Below, in pieces: positions 6,428 to 8,464 of a stretch of 8,464 bases of DNA. Numbering within the stretch: the stretch's first letter is position 1; every line of letters starts with the position of its first letter. The stretch is from contig MUZZ01000004.1 of the NCBI GenBank assembly GCA_003266075.1, positions 1-8,464 of the forward strand. Direction: 5' to 3'. The notes beneath the pieces were generated by a model. The model saw only the letters and a list, made by a program, of their open reading frames with translations, was not told the origin of the DNA and made no database searches. This DNA comes from Methanosphaera sp. rholeuAM74. GTDB taxonomy: Archaea > Methanobacteriota > Methanobacteria > Methanobacteriales > Methanobacteriaceae. The position numbers were made by a program, and so were the translations under genes.

Positions 6428-7105
6428 TTATTCTTTTTTTGCTTTCATTACGAAGTATCTGTAGTATTTATAGTATACGTCGACGTCTGTGAATCCTGCT
6501 TTTTCTAGGTATTTCATGTTTTCTTTTATGGTTGCTGGTTTATCTAGTTTTCTTCTTTCAGTGAGTTTTTGTTTTTCTTCTTCGGGTATGTCTTGTTTTT
6601 TGAGATGGTTGTAATCCTTTTGTTTGTATATTTCTTCCGTGTTTGGCGTGTTTCCTAGTGCTAGATCTGCGTTTACAAATATTCCTCCATGATTTAGTGT
6701 GTCGTATATTTTATTGTATAGTTCTTGTTTTTTTGTGTTTTCTAGGTGGTGGATTGATAGTGATGATGTTATAATATCATATTTGTTTGTATAGTCATAT
6801 TTTAGGTAGTCGGCCTTTAGATATTTTATGTTGGTGGTGTTTTCAAATTTTTTTTCTGCTTTTTTTAACATGTCTTCTGAGAAGTCTAGTAGTGTTAGGT
6901 TACTTGTTGGGTATATATTGTAAATCATTTCACTTAGTATTCCTGTTCCTGCTCCTAGATCAAGTATTTCTGGTTTGGTATATCCTGTGATTTCATCTAT
7001 TAGTGTTTTGTAGAATATGTCCATGTTGGGTATTGCTTGTTTTCTGTATTTATCGTAGTTATCTGATGCATTATTAAATGCTTCCAGTATTTTATCTTGT
7101 TGCAT
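6428..7105 (-). CDS. Class I SAM-dependent methyltransferase
   Basis: A 225-residue cytosolic methyltransferase with a Rossmann-like fold. Motif I is ILDLGAGTG (47-55), the acidic residue after strand 2 is D74 in LTLLDFSEDML (70-80), motif II is KADYLKYD (97-104), and the strand 4 motif is DIITSSLSIHHLE (110-122). The C-terminal part (LTERRKLDKPATIKENMKYLEKAGF, then a Tyr-rich strand) resembles CmoA-like small-molecule or tRNA methyltransferases, but no specific substrate can be given. The ATG at 7105 follows a strong AGGAGG site. The leader is unusual, very rich in A and almost free of U. The DUF5714 gene follows after 51 bases and is the likely functional partner. Confidence 0.9.
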   Translation of the reverse strand: MQQDKILEAFNNASDNYDKYRKQAIPNMDIFYKTLIDEITGYTKPEILDLGAGTGILSEMIYNIYPTSNLTLLDFSEDMLKKAEKKFENTTNIKYLKADYLKYDYTNKYDIITSSLSIHHLENTKKQELYNKIYDTLNHGGIFVNADLALGNTPNTEEIYKQKDYNHLKKQDIPEEEKQKLTERRKLDKPATIKENMKYLEKAGFTDVDVYYKYYRYFVMKAKKE

Positions 7106-7140
7106 TAATTTTCCTCCTCGTTTAATTATGTTATTATTTT

Positions 7141-7204
7141 TAGGTGTGTGTTGTTTTTCTTTTTTTGTTTTTTCCTTTGTTTTTTAGTTTTGTTGTTTCT
7201 TTTT
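7141..7204 (-). promoter_or_regulatory. A-rich leader of the methyltransferase mRNA
   Basis: On the plus strand this 64-base stretch is almost only T and G with a few C and just two A. In the leftward transcript it would be an A-rich leader with nearly no U, which should be unstructured. It lies between the likely TATA region (around 7211-7247) and the AGGAGG ribosome site near 7110. The role is inferred: an open 5' untranslated region that keeps the ribosome site accessible. Confidence 0.4.
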
Positions 7205-7215
7205 AATAATCTTTC

Positions 7216-7241
7216 ATAAATTTAGTTATGACTAAATTTAT
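7216..7241. promoter_or_regulatory. Operator-like 11-bp inverted repeat over a TATA box
   Basis: The left arm ATAAATTTAGT (7216-7226) and right arm ACTAAATTTAT (7231-7241) are perfect inverted repeats separated by TATG. The right arm overlaps the TATA-like box at 7235-7245. The site lies between the divergent methyltransferase and membrane-protein genes, so a bound dimeric regulator could block TBP access for one or both. No regulator gene is in the window. Confidence 0.5.
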
Positions 7242-7245
7242 AAAT
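7235..7245 (+). promoter_or_regulatory. TATA box for the membrane protein gene at 7291
   Basis: AATTTATAAAT lies about 50 bases before the ATG at 7291. A transcription start about 25 bases downstream, near 7266, would leave a short leader containing the weak AGGG ribosome site (7277-7280). Being near-symmetrical, the box could also serve the leftward methyltransferase gene. Confidence 0.45.
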
Positions 7246-7290
7246 TAAAACTTACATATATAATACCAAAGAGTAAAGGGAAAATATAAT

Positions 7291-7929
7291 ATGATGGTTA
7301 AGTTCAGAAAACAAGAATTAAAGGATATCATAATAAGTATCGCATTTATAAGCATACTTTTTTCCGTACACATGTATTATAACTTCAAGTTCACATTAAA
7401 CGACTTTATAGTAGTTATTCCTATTGCACTCATCGTATTTGCACTATCATTATTTGCCAAAATATACACTCATAAATTGACAGCTTTAAAGTTCAAATAT
7501 ACAGTCACATATAATAAATGGGGTTATGGCCTAATATTTTCATTATTGACTTTCATATTCTCTGTCATGATATTAACCCCAGGTTACATGGATTATGGAG
7601 CTTATGCTAGGATGGCAGATGATAAAGAGAAGGGAATAATTTCATTATCGGGTAACATCACAAACATAATATTATCAATCATATTCCTGTTATTAGTACT
7701 CATACTCAAAGAATTCAGCATTATCTTTTCTAATGACGCCTATGGAGTGTTGTTATTAGTATCAATTATGGCTTTTAAGATTAATAGTTTCATCGCATTC
7801 TTTAATTTAATCCCATTCTATATGTTAGATGGCATTAATGTAATTAACTGGAATAGAAAAGTTTGGATAGTTTCAATCCTAATTTCAGCTCTTCTTTCCT
7901 ACCTTGCTATGAGTAACATCATATTATAG
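7291..7929 (+). CDS. Site-2 protease-like (M50) membrane protein lacking the HExxH zinc site
   Basis: A 212-residue protein with about six membrane segments (roughly 12-28, 38-55, 78-96, 124-140, 150-176, 190-208). The overall pattern follows compact M50 site-2 proteases: a catalytic-helix region FAKIYTHKLTALKF (55-68), a loop ending GIISLSGNITNI (115-126) that matches the usual Gly-rich 'AGPxxN' step, and FNLIPFYMLDG (171-181) matching the NxxPxxxLDG motif. The zinc site is not intact: where HExxH is expected the sequence reads KIYTH (57-61), so the first His and the catalytic Glu are missing, and the proline-rich loop is changed to FYM. D180 and H61 remain. It is therefore probably not a working protease, and may be a binding or regulatory pseudoenzyme. 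The family assignment rests on motif order rather than a search. ATG codons at 7291 and 7294 are both possible starts; the ribosome site (AGGG) is weak. Confidence 0.7.
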   Translation: MMVKFRKQELKDIIISIAFISILFSVHMYYNFKFTLNDFIVVIPIALIVFALSLFAKIYTHKLTALKFKYTVTYNKWGYGLIFSLLTFIFSVMILTPGYMDYGAYARMADDKEKGIISLSGNITNIILSIIFLLLVLILKEFSIIFSNDAYGVLLLVSIMAFKINSFIAFFNLIPFYMLDGINVINWNRKVWIVSILISALLSYLAMSNIIL

Positions 7930-8035
7930 AGTCTGACACATCTTCCCATTATTTTTAGAAAAAGATATATTTTATCACGATTATACTATACACTATAGTA
8001 ATCATCTAATTAAAGTAATGAGTAGGTGTTTTCGT
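7930..8035 (+). promoter_or_regulatory. Promoter region with operator-like dyad before the small membrane protein gene
   Basis: TTTTTAGAAAAA (7952-7963) just after the previous stop is a weak dyad with a T5 run and may help end the upstream transcript. AGATATATTTTAT (7963-7975) is a TATA-like box. The arms TACTATA (7984-7990) and TATAGTA (7994-8000) form a perfect 7-bp inverted repeat with a CAC centre, placed where transcription from that box should begin, about 25 bases downstream. A repressor bound there could block initiation. The ribosome site AGGTG (8024-8028) follows. Confidence 0.4.
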
Positions 8036-8347
8036 ATGAGAAAAATGAGACATGATGAAATTCAAGCTCAGCAGGTTTTAGATGGTATTCTGGATATTAC
8101 TGATTGTGATGACCCATATGCTGTAGCTGACTTACTTGATATTGAATATGACTATTATGATCCTGATAATATACGACTAATTGGATGTCAGGATTACAAC
8201 ACATCACGTATAGTTAATGAGGGTCTTCCACGTGTTAATAGTGGAGATAGTGTTAGTTCTAACAGTAACTCTCGTTCATTTGAGACTTACCTATGTTATT
8301 GTTGTTTTTTCATCTTCTTATTATTCATAATAGCCATGGCTTTCTAA
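8036..8347 (+). CDS. Small hypothetical protein, apparently tail-anchored
   Basis: A 103-residue protein I do not recognise. The N-terminal 65 residues are soluble and acidic, with a helix (HDEIQAQQVLDGILDI, 6-21), an Asp/Tyr-rich stretch (DIEYDYYDPDN, 35-45), and C24 and C51. A Ser/Asn-rich linker (67-81) leads to a single hydrophobic segment at the very C-terminus (about 86-102) that starts with C87, C89 and C90. No signal peptide is present, so a C-terminal anchor with the soluble part in the cytosol is the likely arrangement. An in-frame ATG at 8018 is upstream, but only the ATG at 8036 has a ribosome site (AGGTG, 7-base spacing), so I start there. Its promoter region holds an operator-like dyad. 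Real gene status is supported by ribosome site and composition, not by homology. Confidence 0.6.
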   Translation: MRKMRHDEIQAQQVLDGILDITDCDDPYAVADLLDIEYDYYDPDNIRLIGCQDYNTSRIVNEGLPRVNSGDSVSSNSNSRSFETYLCYCCFFIFLLFIIAMAF

Positions 8348-8464
8348 AACTTATCTTTTACCCTCATCCCGACATTTTTATCGAAAAATACTATTAAACT
8401 AAATCCATTAGTATCAACTGAATACATCAACACGTTAATGAATGAGACTTGGCATAAATGAATT
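8348..8464. other. Intergenic end of window
   Basis: No open frame is supported. ATTTTT (8374-8379) and AAAAAT (8384-8389) form a short A/T dyad around ATCG, a weak terminator-like signal for the preceding gene. ACTAA (8398-8402) and TTAGT (8408-8412) form a small inverted repeat of the same half-site seen in the palindrome at 173-186. Confidence 0.4.

Overview
The window looks like a chromosomal segment of a low-G+C methanogenic archaeon of the order Methanobacteriales, most likely Methanosphaera or a close relative. The reasons are the very A+T-rich DNA, heavy use of ATA and AGA codons, Shine-Dalgarno sites of the GGTGAT/GAGGAG type, archaeal TATA-like boxes instead of -35/-10 promoters, short U-tract terminators, and the protein families present. 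This placement is an inference from sequence style. No rRNA, tRNA, CRISPR array, insertion sequence or integrase was found.

Layout. Positions 1-240 hold no supported gene, only A+T-rich repeats and terminator-like signals. On the minus strand, reading from 2784 down to 241, are an ADP-ribosylglycohydrolase, a HIRAN-domain protein, an ARPP-1 (DUF6569) protein and a small FMN-binding split-barrel flavoprotein. The first three form a tight operon: the first pair overlap by 8 bases (ATGAATGA), and the next ribosome binding site overlaps the preceding stop codon. The flavoprotein follows 58 bases later and may have its own promoter. Diverging from this operon across a 142-base intergenic region, on the plus strand, are a SWIM zinc-finger protein with a long repeat-like C-terminal region (2927-4558), a TM1586-type nitroreductase (4582-5304) and a small zinc-ribbon membrane protein (5391-5666).

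Converging on these from the minus strand is a two-gene unit, a class I SAM methyltransferase (7105-6428) followed by a cysteine-rich DUF5714 protein (6376-5687). A 185-base intergenic region, with a perfect 11-bp inverted repeat over a TATA-like box and a nearly U-free A-rich leader, separates the methyltransferase from the plus-strand gene at 7291. That gene encodes a multi-pass membrane protein that resembles a site-2 (M50) protease but lacks the HExxH zinc site. Last is a small, apparently tail-anchored hypothetical protein (8036-8347) with its own operator-like dyad.

How the genes may work together. The most coherent module is ADP-ribosylglycohydrolase + HIRAN + ARPP-1. It points to removal or recycling of ADP-ribose, perhaps at nucleic acid, because HIRAN domains bind DNA ends in eukaryotic relatives and ARPP-1 was named for its gene association with ADP-ribosylglycohydrolases. 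The divergently transcribed SWIM protein may share regulation with it. The methyltransferase-DUF5714 pair looks like a second modification unit with an unknown substrate. The last two genes look like independent membrane functions.
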